Shown here piece after piece: positions 9,629 through 17,820 of a stretch of DNA of 64,000 bases. The notes under the pieces are model-generated. The model had not been told where the DNA came from. It did no database searches and saw only the letters and a list, made by a program, of their open reading frames with translations. Position 1 is the stretch's first letter; each line of letters opens with the position of its first letter. A program made the position numbers and the translations under genes. The DNA lies in the NCBI GenBank assembly GCA_020061465.1, contig JAGUYG010000006.1, positions 1 through 64,000 on the forward strand, in the 5' to 3' direction. Source of the stretch: Ignavibacteriales bacterium. Lineage in GTDB: Bacteria > Bacteroidota > Ignavibacteria > Ignavibacteriales > Ignavibacteriaceae.

Positions 9629-11754
9629 TGAAATACTTTATTGATTCCATTCTTTATTCGTATTCTCAAATCTTCTTTTGCAACAGAAGATGGTTCGGCG
9701 TTACGGCGCTGGCAGCTACTTTTTTAGCCCCTAAGATAGGTGCAATGGCGTTATGCGGAGTTGTTATTTCAAATCTGACTGCTCATGTTCTGCGCTTCGA
9801 TAAAGAAAAAATTAAAAGCGGCTTTTACGGCTTTAACGGAATTTTATTCGGTGCAGCAACCACATTTTATTTTGAGCTAGATCTTTTTCTGATATTCATT
9901 GCATTAATCTTTATGGTAATAACTTTTATTGTAGCAGCAGTGCTGGAAAATTACCTTGCAACGGCGTTTAACCTGCCCGGCTTAAGTTTACCGTTTATAA
10001 TAACTTTGTACATCTTTGTAATTTTCCTTACAAACTACAACCATATAGTTCCTGCTTTAACAACTGCTTCCGATTTAAAATTTTATGAATATCTTCCGCA
10101 GTCAATTAAATATTACTTTCAATCCTTTGCTTTAATTTTATTTCAACCTAATATAACCTCAGGAATATTAATAGCTTTAGGAATATTATTTTTCTCAAGA
10201 GTTCTCTTTCTTCTCAGTGTCGCTGCATTCGCTCTTAATTATTTTTTTCTTCATTTCATTCTTCCCGATCAGGCTGAAACCTTAATTATAATTTCAGGAT
10301 TTAATTCTATCTTAACCGCATTTGCTTTAGGCGGCAGCTTAATTATTCCATCAAGAAAAAGTTTTGTATTGGTTATAATTTCAATTTTGATGGTGGTGAT
10401 TATTACTGGATTTTTCTACCGCATTTTATTGACATGGTACTTACCGATACTTGTTTTGCCCTTTAATTTTGTAGTATTGTTTACAATCTACAGTTTAAAA
10501 TTCAGAAGTGAATATACCGATTTGGTTCTTCTTTATTTTAAGCCAGGTTCACCGGAAGAAAATTACTATTACCACCACATGAGAACTTCCAGGTTTGAAA
10601 GGTTTAAGCACACATTCGCCGAGCTTCCATTTTTCGGCGAATGGTTTGTCTCACAGGGATTCGACGGCAAGTACACTCATAAAGAAGAATGGAAATATGC
10701 GTGGGATTTTGTGGTAACCGATCGCGATCTGAAAGAATATTCAAACGAAGGGACCTCTTTAACCGATTATTATTGCTTCAGGCTTCCTGTTGCTGCACCG
10801 ATAGAAGGCGAAGTAGTAAAAGTAATAGACGGTATTCCAAGCAACAAAGTTGGCGAAGTAAATATATCGCAAAATTGGGGCAATACGGTAATCCTAAAAC
10901 ATAACGAAGAATTATATAGTACGTTATCTCATCTCGAAGCTAATTCAATTAAAGTAAAAGAAGGTAATAAGATTAAAAGAGGTGAAATAATCGGCGCATG
11001 CGGCAACAGCGGCAGATCACCTTATCCGCATTTGCATTTTCAATTTCAATTGACGGATAAGCTCGGCGATAAAACTTATAAATTTCCGTTTGCACAATTT
11101 CTAAAGAAAGAGAATAATCGGTATCATCTTAAAACATTTAATTATCCGGAAGAAAATGATATCGTACAGAATGTAGAAATTCATAAAACCGTTAAAGAGT
11201 TTTTCAACTTTAAATTGGGCAGCGAGCTTAAGTTTCAATTTGAACAGGATGGTGAAGTAAGAACTGAAAATTGGGAAGTAAAAATTAATCTCAATAATGA
11301 GTTTTATATCGAATCCTCATCCGGCGATATTGCTTATTTTTATATATCCGACAAGATTTTTTATTTCACTTCATACAACGGCAAAAAAAATTCCGCTTTG
11401 TATTATTTCTATCTTATTGCTCATCAAGTTCCAATGTGCTATCATCAAAATCTTTATTGGGAAGACGATTATTCTATTGCCCAGCTTCCAGCAGGAGTAA
11501 TACGATATTTATCAGAAATTTTTCTGATGTATAAAAGTTTAATTAACGCCAAAGGCAGCTTAAATTTCGAAGAGAAATCCGATCATTCAAATGATATAAT
11601 TTTTTCTAATTCAATTGAAATTAAAGGCGGTTTCCCATTCTCCTTCTATAGAAAAAATTTCTCCGGTAAAGTGATATTGAATGATGAAAGCAAAATATCT
11701 GAATTTAATTTTAGCAGAAACGGAAAGGTTATTTTCCGCGCAAAACAATTATAA
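9625..11754 (+). CDS. urea-transporter-family channel fused to M23 peptidase domain
   Basis: The 709-residue protein has about ten membrane helices in residues 1-300 that match the urea transporter family (FYGFNGILFGAATTF; LPGLSLPFIITLYIF; the repeat half NSILTAFALGGSL). A soluble half contains an M23/LytM domain at about residues 350-490: KYAWDF, APIEGEVVKVIDG, GNTVILKH, HLEANSIKVKEGNKIKRGEIIGACGNSG in sequence, and the HLHF zinc motif near residue 469. The residue four before the conserved Asp is Lys, not the usual zinc-binding His; a His lies nine before it. A C-terminal beta-rich region of about 200 residues is unassigned. The start overlaps the decarboxylase stop (ATGA). Whether it transports urea or another small amide is unknown. 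Confidence 0.85.
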   Translation: MMKYFIDSILYSYSQIFFCNRRWFGVTALAATFLAPKIGAMALCGVVISNLTAHVLRFDKEKIKSGFYGFNGILFGAATTFYFELDLFLIFIALIFMVITFIVAAVLENYLATAFNLPGLSLPFIITLYIFVIFLTNYNHIVPALTTASDLKFYEYLPQSIKYYFQSFALILFQPNITSGILIALGILFFSRVLFLLSVAAFALNYFFLHFILPDQAETLIIISGFNSILTAFALGGSLIIPSRKSFVLVIISILMVVIITGFFYRILLTWYLPILVLPFNFVVLFTIYSLKFRSEYTDLVLLYFKPGSPEENYYYHHMRTSRFERFKHTFAELPFFGEWFVSQGFDGKYTHKEEWKYAWDFVVTDRDLKEYSNEGTSLTDYYCFRLPVAAPIEGEVVKVIDGIPSNKVGEVNISQNWGNTVILKHNEELYSTLSHLEANSIKVKEGNKIKRGEIIGACGNSGRSPYPHLHFQFQLTDKLGDKTYKFPFAQFLKKENNRYHLKTFNYPEENDIVQNVEIHKTVKEFFNFKLGSELKFQFEQDGEVRTENWEVKINLNNEFYIESSSGDIAYFYISDKIFYFTSYNGKKNSALYYFYLIAHQVPMCYHQNLYWEDDYSIAQLPAGVIRYLSEIFLMYKSLINAKGSLNFEEKSDHSNDIIFSNSIEIKGGFPFSFYRKNFSGKVILNDESKISEFNFSRNGKVIFRAKQL

Positions 11755-11768
11755 CAAGGAGTTATAAA

Positions 11769-12404
11769 ATGAAACGATTCATCCTGCCAGGTGCATTACT
11801 TTTGATATTGGTACTTTCTTTTTTAGCATCCGGTGTAATACCACAAAACCTGAATAATAAAGTCAAAGTATTTCATAATTCATTAAGCTTCGAGGACTCA
11901 AATGATTATTCAAAAGCACTTAATGAAATGAAAAAAATTCACGATGAATATAAAGGCGATTACTTAATCAACATGAGAATGGGATGGCTGTATTACAATC
12001 TTAAAGATTATAACAGCTCAAAAAAATACTACAACATCGCACTGAGCATTAATAAAAACAGCATAGAAGGATACCTCGGTTTAACGTTGCCTTTGGCGGC
12101 ATTAAACGAGTGGGATAAAGTAAAAAATGCCTATAACGAAATTTTAAAATTAGATCCGAATAATTACACTGCCAATCTTAGATTAGGACAAATTTATTTG
12201 AACTCAAGCGATTTTAATTCTGCGAAAAAATATCTTGAGAAAGTATACAACCTATATCCAGGCTATTATGAACCTAACCTCTCGTTAGGTTACACTTATT
12301 ATTATTTAGGAGATAACAGCAGAGCAAAAAATCTTCTTACTACAGCTTTAATGCTTAGCCCCGGCGATCAATTAGCTTCGGAAGGATTGAAATTACTGAA
12401 ATGA
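11769..12404 (+). CDS. TPR-repeat exported protein
   Basis: A 211-residue protein with an N-terminal signal peptide or membrane anchor (residues 1-25) followed by four or five tetratricopeptide units, for example GDYLINMRMGWLYYNLKDY, NYTANLRLGQIYLNSSDF and YYEPNLSLGYTYYYLGDN, with the usual Y/L/G/A spacing. TPR proteins act as scaffolds. A ribosome site (CAAGGAG) precedes the ATG, and the stop overlaps the start of the barrel gene that follows. It probably sits in the periplasm and may link the M23 protein to the outer-membrane partner. Confidence 0.85.
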   Translation: MKRFILPGALLLILVLSFLASGVIPQNLNNKVKVFHNSLSFEDSNDYSKALNEMKKIHDEYKGDYLINMRMGWLYYNLKDYNSSKKYYNIALSINKNSIEGYLGLTLPLAALNEWDKVKNAYNEILKLDPNNYTANLRLGQIYLNSSDFNSAKKYLEKVYNLYPGYYEPNLSLGYTYYYLGDNSRAKNLLTTALMLSPGDQLASEGLKLLK

Positions 12405-13216
12405 AAAATTATTTGTTACTTGCATTAATATTTTTTCAGACAGCATCAGTAGCTCAGTTAAGCCAAACTATTTTAAGTCCATCGATTTACTATACTCATG
12501 GTGCATACTCTAATCAGAATTCGTCAAACTCAATTGCACTTTATACTACGCTAAAAACTAATAACGATATTTATTTCATTGCCGGTTACGATAATTTAAA
12601 TATCAATAATCCGGATTGGACTTATCTACAGCAGATGTTTGCAGCAGGAACAATTTTCGCAATAGAGTCATTTTATATTAAGGCGAATTATGCCCACATT
12701 AAAGGTGATTTCGATTATAAGCCATTTTTCTATCGCTATTCCGATTTTTCAAATCTTTACAATGCCGATTTATTCTATTACTTCGATGGAAATTACCTGG
12801 GTGCGGGATATACTCACTTAAATCAAATCGGCTTAAAAACTCAGCGTGTAAACCAGATGACTATAAGACTTGAAAGAATTTTTTTGTATGATTTTTTTGT
12901 TTCGGTAAAGCCTTCGGTTAGTTTATTAAGCGACAAAGGAGAATTATTTTCAGTTGCACTTAAGGTTCATTACTTAATCTCGCCCCAATGGCTTGCAAAG
13001 GCGGGAGGATTTGTCGGTAAGCGGGCTTATTACTTTGATTCCGATTTGCTTACAATCTTTAATCAGGATGATACACAAAAGTTTCAAGCGTTTGCTCAAA
13101 TTGAATACGTACTGAATTCTACTTTAAGATTAATCGGAAACTATCAGTATTCCAAATTCGCTGCATACTCAATAAACTACTTTGTCATTGGAATTCGAAC
13201 GAATTTTAATCTTTGA
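12401..13216 (+). CDS. YaiO-like outer-membrane beta-barrel protein
   Basis: The 271-residue product has a signal peptide (ending SVAQ) and many amphipathic strands alternating polar and aromatic residues (NDIYFIAGYDNLNI, NYLGAGYTHLNQIG, YFVIGIRTNFNL at the end), the signature of an outer-membrane barrel. The overall pattern resembles the YaiO family, which often follows TPR genes. It overlaps the TPR gene by four bases and closes the seven-gene run. A role as outer-membrane exit or anchor for the locus product is inferred from position. Confidence 0.72.
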   Translation: MKNYLLLALIFFQTASVAQLSQTILSPSIYYTHGAYSNQNSSNSIALYTTLKTNNDIYFIAGYDNLNINNPDWTYLQQMFAAGTIFAIESFYIKANYAHIKGDFDYKPFFYRYSDFSNLYNADLFYYFDGNYLGAGYTHLNQIGLKTQRVNQMTIRLERIFLYDFFVSVKPSVSLLSDKGELFSVALKVHYLISPQWLAKAGGFVGKRAYYFDSDLLTIFNQDDTQKFQAFAQIEYVLNSTLRLIGNYQYSKFAAYSINYFVIGIRTNFNL

Positions 13217-13253
13217 TGAACTGGAGACCGATCACTTTTTTAATTGAATTAGC

Positions 13254-13329
13254 CTCTGACAAATTTTATTCTCTTTACAGCTTCTAAAGGCATCTATTCA
13301 GTCTCATCTCCCAGCTTACAGATTAATTG
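13254..13329 (-). pseudogene. decayed 3' fragment of the small exported-protein gene at 15074
   Basis: These 76 bases align without gaps to 15079-15154 with about 13 differences. Read on the minus strand they encode LICKLGDETE-stop-MPLEAVKRIKFVRG, against LICKIGDETVVLPLEAVRKIKFVRE at the end of the intact gene. One internal stop is present and no upstream part remains. The fragment lies between the outer-membrane barrel gene and the AbiE pair, in the same orientation as the intact copy on the other side of that pair. Confidence 0.75.
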
Positions 13330-13446
13330 GAGGTGATTATTAACCGAAGTTGATAAATCATTATCTAAAAATTTAGAATTTATTCCTTTCAAATTGTTTT
13401 CGTTTCTATAATGCATTATTTTTGCTGCAAAATAGAAATAAAGTCG

Positions 13447-14067
13447 ATGAATTATCTCGAATTCAAAAATAAAATGCTCAACTTGGCTTGCTTCAGCATT
13501 GATCAGGTTTATGCCTGGCAGCCGGATTTTGATAGAAATAATCTAAGCAGGTGGACGAAGAAAGGCTTATTGATCAGGTTAAGACAAGGTTATTTTACTT
13601 TCCCGGAATATAAAGGTAAAAGGGATTATGTTTATTATTTTGCCAACAGAATTTACCGTCCCTCTTATATCAGTCTCCATACAGCCTTAGCATTCTACGG
13701 TATGATACCAGAAACAGTTGTGCAAGTAACAAGTGTTACTTCATTAAAAACAGCTTCGTTTTCAAATGAATTAGGAAATTACATTTACAAATCTGTAAAT
13801 AATAATCTGATGTTTGGTTATGATTTGAAGCCACTGGATGATGGCAGGGGGATGCAATTTGCAAAACCTGAAAAAGCTTTGCTCGATCTGTTTTATTTAT
13901 ATCCTGAATACAGTTCAGAACAAGATCTTTTGGACTTACGATTAGATGAAGATTTCTTGCAGAATGATCTGAATAAATCTTTGTTACTGGAATATACATC
14001 AAAATTTAAAAGTAAAGCTGTAGGGCATAGGGTTAAATTATTTTTAAATGCTTATAGATTATTTTGA
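13447..14067 (+). CDS. AbiEi-type antitoxin / transcriptional regulator
   Basis: A 206-residue protein starting MNYLEFKNKML. It shows an N-terminal helix-turn-helix region (FSIDQVYAWQPDFDRNNLSRWTKKGLLIRLRQGYF) and a C-terminal domain with RPSYISLHTALAFYGMIPE and FAKPEKALLDLFYLYP, typical of AbiEi antitoxins of type IV toxin-antitoxin systems. In that family the antitoxin represses its own operon and counteracts the nucleotidyltransferase toxin. The toxin gene starts 13 bases downstream. A longer frame to 13411 lacks support. The pair sits between two copies of a gene 3' end, suggesting insertion as a unit. Confidence 0.85.
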   Translation: MNYLEFKNKMLNLACFSIDQVYAWQPDFDRNNLSRWTKKGLLIRLRQGYFTFPEYKGKRDYVYYFANRIYRPSYISLHTALAFYGMIPETVVQVTSVTSLKTASFSNELGNYIYKSVNNNLMFGYDLKPLDDGRGMQFAKPEKALLDLFYLYPEYSSEQDLLDLRLDEDFLQNDLNKSLLLEYTSKFKSKAVGHRVKLFLNAYRLF

Positions 14068-14079
14068 AAGATCACTTTA

Positions 14080-14862
14080 ATGATTCAACTTGATGCAATA
14101 AAAAATTTCTATCCAAATTATTTGAGTGAAAACGCTGTTTTTCATAAATATATTTTGAAAGAGTATATTTTATTATTAATACTTGATTACTTATCCACTA
14201 CTCCTTTTATCAGAAAAATTAATTTTATCGGTGGTACAAGCATAAGACTTATAAAAGGTATTGATAGGTTCTCCGAAGATCTTGATTTCGACTGCAAATC
14301 ATTTTCAAAAGATGAATTTACAGAAATGTCGGATGGGATTATCAAATTTCTTAATAATTACGACTTGGATGTTGAAGTTAAACAGAGAGATGAAAAGAAA
14401 CTCAAAGCTTTTCGCAGGAATATTAACTTTCCTCAGCTTTTATTTAAAACCGGATTAAGCGGTTATAAAGAAGAAAGGTTCCCTATTAAAATAGAATGCC
14501 AGGATCAGTTAGTTGATTATAAACCGGAAATTGCAACTATAAAAGGATGCGGTTTCTTTTTCCCAATGCCGGTGCCGCCTGCGGCAGTGCTGTGTGCTAT
14601 GAAAATTGCTGCAATGCTGAATAGGCAGAAGGGACGTGATTTTTACGATGCATTGTTTCTACTTTCTCAAACACTTCCTGATTTAAATTTTCTTTCAGCA
14701 AAGTGTGGAATTTCAAATCTTAAGGAACTTAAGGAAGCAGCTAAAAAATTATTTTCAACCGTTGATCTGCAAATTAAAATGAAAGATTTCGAACACCTTC
14801 TTTTCAATAGAAATAACAGTATAAGGATACTTCAGGCACCTGAGATATTTAAAAATCTATAA
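14080..14862 (+). CDS. AbiEii-type nucleotidyltransferase toxin
   Basis: A 260-residue DUF1814-type protein. The nucleotidyltransferase active-site motif is FIGGTSIRL followed by RFSEDLDFDC, with the two metal-binding Asp residues. The C-terminal motif KIAAMLNRQKGRDFYDALFLL is characteristic of AbiEii toxins. In known systems the toxin modifies tRNA or other acceptors and aborts phage infection. It immediately follows the AbiEi gene, so the two form a complete pair. No frameshift or missing motif is seen. Confidence 0.88.
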   Translation: MIQLDAIKNFYPNYLSENAVFHKYILKEYILLLILDYLSTTPFIRKINFIGGTSIRLIKGIDRFSEDLDFDCKSFSKDEFTEMSDGIIKFLNNYDLDVEVKQRDEKKLKAFRRNINFPQLLFKTGLSGYKEERFPIKIECQDQLVDYKPEIATIKGCGFFFPMPVPPAAVLCAMKIAAMLNRQKGRDFYDALFLLSQTLPDLNFLSAKCGISNLKELKEAAKKLFSTVDLQIKMKDFEHLLFNRNNSIRILQAPEIFKNL

Positions 14863-14938
14863 TTGGAATTTGCATTATAAGCATACATTTATTCCTATTA
14901 CTAATGACTCTTATCTAAAAAGGTATTTTTATTTCCCG

Positions 14939-15017
14939 TCCGAAGGATCCTTTGGAACAGCAGTCGGGATCGTTCCGAAAGGAGATGTTTCGATTATTTC
15001 CGAAGGATCCGTTGGAA
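14939..15017. repeat. two copies of a palindromic micro-insert
   Basis: TCCGAAGGATCCTTTGGAA (14939-14957) and TCCGAAGGATCCGTTGGAA (14999-15017) lie 41 bases apart in direct orientation, with a related inverted piece (GGGATCGTTCCGA) between. The same 18-20 base motif recurs at least nine more times in the window, inside other repeat families. Confidence 0.7.
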
Positions 15018-15073
15018 AGAGTATTCGAATACAAAATTTTCAAATTAGACTTCTTTTGGATACGCCTTATGAA

Positions 15074-15457
15074 TTATTCTCTAACAAATTTTATTTTCCT
15101 TACAGCTTCTAAAGGCAGCACTACGGTTTCATCTCCAATTTTACAGATTAATTTGTTTTTTACTATATCAAGCTTGGTTTGTTTGCTGCTCATCCACTTA
15201 ACATTAGCCGTAATAGTAGTGTCTTTAGGCATGCCAAACGTAATCTCGGAAACTTTATTAAAGTGCAAATGAAAAAAACAACCTTTAATTATGGCGGGTA
15301 ATGTTTTAATCATCTTTCCGTCCGACTTTTCACTTCTTCCAATTTCTTCAAACTGCATTACTTTGCCGTCTCTACGCTCGATTTCAATTAGCTGATTATC
15401 GTCTTTTGTTTGATATGAATTAGTTAAAAGCAAGATGAGGGTAATTAGATAAATCAT
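15074..15457 (-). CDS. small exported protein of unknown function
   Basis: The 127-residue product has an N-terminal hydrophobic segment (MIYLITLILLLTNSYQ) that looks like a signal peptide. It then has short beta strands (QLIEIERRDGKVMQFEEIG; GCFFHLHFNKVSEITFG; LICKIGDETVVLPLEAVRKIKF). I do not recognise the family. The gene lies alone on the minus strand after the AbiE pair. Its last 76 bases are duplicated in decayed form at 13254-13329. Confidence 0.6.
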   Translation of the reverse strand: MIYLITLILLLTNSYQTKDDNQLIEIERRDGKVMQFEEIGRSEKSDGKMIKTLPAIIKGCFFHLHFNKVSEITFGMPKDTTITANVKWMSSKQTKLDIVKNKLICKIGDETVVLPLEAVRKIKFVRE

Positions 15458-15496
15458 TTCAGTCTCCCTTGATGTTGTTAATTTAAGTTAAATAAT

Positions 15497-15568
15497 TAGT
15501 GTTCATTCGTGTCCATTCGTGGCAGAAGAGGGGAGCCACTAATTAACACGAATTTTCACGAATAAAAC
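15497..15568. repeat. imperfect inverted repeat element
   Basis: The left arm (ATTCGTGTCCATTCGTGGC) and right arm (GCCACTAATTAACACGAAT, then TTTCACGAATAAAA) are inverted versions of one pattern around a short centre. This is a small intergenic palindromic element of the CGTG/CACG type, placed between the small exported gene and anmK. Confidence 0.55.
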
Positions 15569-15621
15569 TTCTGCATTTTTTTTATATTGCAATAAAGATT
15601 TAAAGATAAAACTTATTTGCC

Positions 15622-16815
15622 ATGAATATTTCCGATTTGCTTTCCATTCAAAAAAAATCCAAGCGTCTTGTTATAGGCTTGATGTCCGGTACTTCTCTCG
15701 ACGGAGTTGACACGGTATTATTAGAAATCAAAGGCTGCGGCACTTCTACAAAATTAAAACAATTAGGCTTCATTACTTACCCATTCCCGAAAGGAATGAA
15801 GCAGTTAGTATTAAACAACGTGGAATACAAAGGGGGAAATGTAACGGAAATTTGTCGGCTTAATTTTCTCATTGCACTTGTTTATGTAGATGCTATAAAA
15901 GCTTTGACAAAAAAATTACGCATCCCTCTTACAAAAATTGATCTGATTGGTTCGCATGGACAAACAGTTCACCATCTGCCGGATAAAACAAATCTGTTCG
16001 GATATAAATTCGGATCAACACTTCAAATAGGCGATCCTTCTGTAATAGCAAAGTTAACAGGCATCTTAACTATCGGAGATTTCAGAACAGGCGATGTTGC
16101 CTTAGGAGGACAAGGTGCACCACTTGTTCCTTACTTCGATTATATTCTCTTTCACTCAGAAAAGAAAAACAGAGCATTATTAAACGTCGGCGGCATTTCG
16201 AACATTACAATTTTAAATAAAAACGGAACCGCAAAAGATGTGATAGCCTTCGACACAGGTCCGGGTAATATGCTGATTGATTATCTCACCAGAAAATTTT
16301 TTAATAAAGAATACGACGAAGACGGCAAAATTGCCTTCAGCGGAAAGGTGAATGAAAATTTATTTAACGATTTAATTAAGACAGACAAATTCATTCACAA
16401 ACGTCCGCCAAAATCAACCGGAAGAGAACATTACGGAAAAGATTTTATAACTAAGCTTATACGTAAACATAAATCAATTCCTCATGCAGATTGGATTACT
16501 ACTATTACAAAGTTTACTGCATTTGCAGTATTTAACAATTACGATAAATTTATTAATGATGAAACAGTGATTGAAGAATTATTCGTAAGCGGCGGCGGCG
16601 CAAGGAATAAATATTTGATAAATGAATTAAAGAATTATTTCGGTAAAGATGTACAAGTGAAAAATGTGAAAAGTCTTGGCATTTCTTCCGATGCAAAGGA
16701 AGCAATTTGCTTTGCCGTATTAGCGAATGAAACTCTCAGAGGTAATCCTTCCAATATTCCAGGAGTGACAGGCGCAAAAAAACAAACTATACTTGGAAAG
16801 ATTTGTTTACCCTAA
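15622..16815 (+). CDS. anmK: anhydro-N-acetylmuramic acid kinase
   Basis: The 397-residue product phosphorylates and opens 1,6-anhydro-N-acetylmuramic acid during peptidoglycan recycling. Family motifs are present: GLMSGTSLDGVD near residues 20-30, IGSHGQTVHH, QIGDPSVIA, ADFR-equivalent IGDFRTGDVALGGQGAPLVP, NVGGISNIT, and FDTGPGNMLID. The C-terminal FVSGGGARN is also present. Length fits the family (370-400). It stands alone; no murQ homologue is nearby. The following RmlD-like gene is 24 bases away and may be cotranscribed. Confidence 0.95.
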   Translation: MNISDLLSIQKKSKRLVIGLMSGTSLDGVDTVLLEIKGCGTSTKLKQLGFITYPFPKGMKQLVLNNVEYKGGNVTEICRLNFLIALVYVDAIKALTKKLRIPLTKIDLIGSHGQTVHHLPDKTNLFGYKFGSTLQIGDPSVIAKLTGILTIGDFRTGDVALGGQGAPLVPYFDYILFHSEKKNRALLNVGGISNITILNKNGTAKDVIAFDTGPGNMLIDYLTRKFFNKEYDEDGKIAFSGKVNENLFNDLIKTDKFIHKRPPKSTGREHYGKDFITKLIRKHKSIPHADWITTITKFTAFAVFNNYDKFINDETVIEELFVSGGGARNKYLINELKNYFGKDVQVKNVKSLGISSDAKEAICFAVLANETLRGNPSNIPGVTGAKKQTILGKICLP

Positions 16816-16839
16816 TTTTTTAACCAAAAGTGTGATAAA

Positions 16840-17727
16840 ATGAAAATATTAATTACAGGCGGCAGCGGGCTGCTGGGTCAGTACCTCAATAAGGCATTAT
16901 CAGAGAATCACTCAATTCTAACTTTATTTCATAATCATATAGGCAATTGCAAAGATTATAGCTCCCGTCAGATTGATATAACTAATTCAAATCAGCTTAC
17001 AGAAACATTTCAATCGTACAAACCGGAATTAGTTATTCATGCTGCGGCGGTTTCAACCCCTGCTTTAATGAAAAAATTAACGAACAAATATGTCTACGAT
17101 ATTAATGTAAACGCGACACAAAAAATTGCGGGGCTTTGTGATAAGTATAAATCGAGGATGTTTTATTTATCTACCGATCTTGTTTATGCAGGTTACCGCG
17201 GCTCGATGTTAAAGGAAGACGCAAAGTTGATTCCAATTTCTCTTTATGCAGAAACAAAATTAATGGGTGAGGTTAAAATTCAACAGACAACCGATAATTA
17301 TGTTATACTCAGAACCGCGCTTCTCTACGGTTTCGGGTTGAATCATTCCAGATGTCATTTCCATTTTATGTATAACGAATTGAATAGAGGCAGCCAGGTA
17401 AAACTTTTCACGGATCAATTCAGAACCCCTCTTTCATTAAAAGAAGCAGCAAGAATGATAAATAGCTTAGTCGGGTTAGACGTTAAAAAAGAAATAATAA
17501 ATATTGGTGGTAAAGAAAGAGTTTCACGCTTTGAATTGGGCGAGAGATTATGTGAGAACGCAAAGCTTGACAAATCATTATTAATTCCTATTATGATGAA
17601 GGACAAGCCTGAGGTTCCCGCAGTCGAAGACGTATCGATGAACACCGATAAGCTTAAATCGTTTGGCATTAATCAACTTTCGATAGAAGAATCCATCTTG
17701 GATATAATTCGTGGGAATTATGTGTAG
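16840..17727 (+). CDS. RmlD-like sugar-nucleotide reductase (SDR)
   Basis: A 295-residue NAD(P)-dependent reductase. Its nucleotide-binding motif is GGSGLLGQYL (residues 7-16), with VIHAAAVS and the catalytic SLYAETK (Tyr-x3-Lys). The pattern matches dTDP-4-dehydrorhamnose reductase-like proteins. Whether it makes dTDP-rhamnose is uncertain because no rmlA or rmlC gene is adjacent; the rfbB gene lies about 14 kb away. The start ATG is preceded by AAGTGTG, a weak ribosome site. Confidence 0.82.
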   Translation: MKILITGGSGLLGQYLNKALSENHSILTLFHNHIGNCKDYSSRQIDITNSNQLTETFQSYKPELVIHAAAVSTPALMKKLTNKYVYDINVNATQKIAGLCDKYKSRMFYLSTDLVYAGYRGSMLKEDAKLIPISLYAETKLMGEVKIQQTTDNYVILRTALLYGFGLNHSRCHFHFMYNELNRGSQVKLFTDQFRTPLSLKEAARMINSLVGLDVKKEIINIGGKERVSRFELGERLCENAKLDKSLLIPIMMKDKPEVPAVEDVSMNTDKLKSFGINQLSIEESILDIIRGNYV

Positions 17728-17820
17728 TAATAAAATTATATTTGTAGAAATTATTAATTAAATATTCAATTAATACTGATTTTAAAAATTCGATTGATTT
17801 TAATGGAAACTGTAATTTTT

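Noticed and set aside
14870-15112. An 80-codon plus-strand frame over the micro-insert pair
   Set aside because: It spans repeats and the antisense of the small exported gene, and has no protein-family signal.
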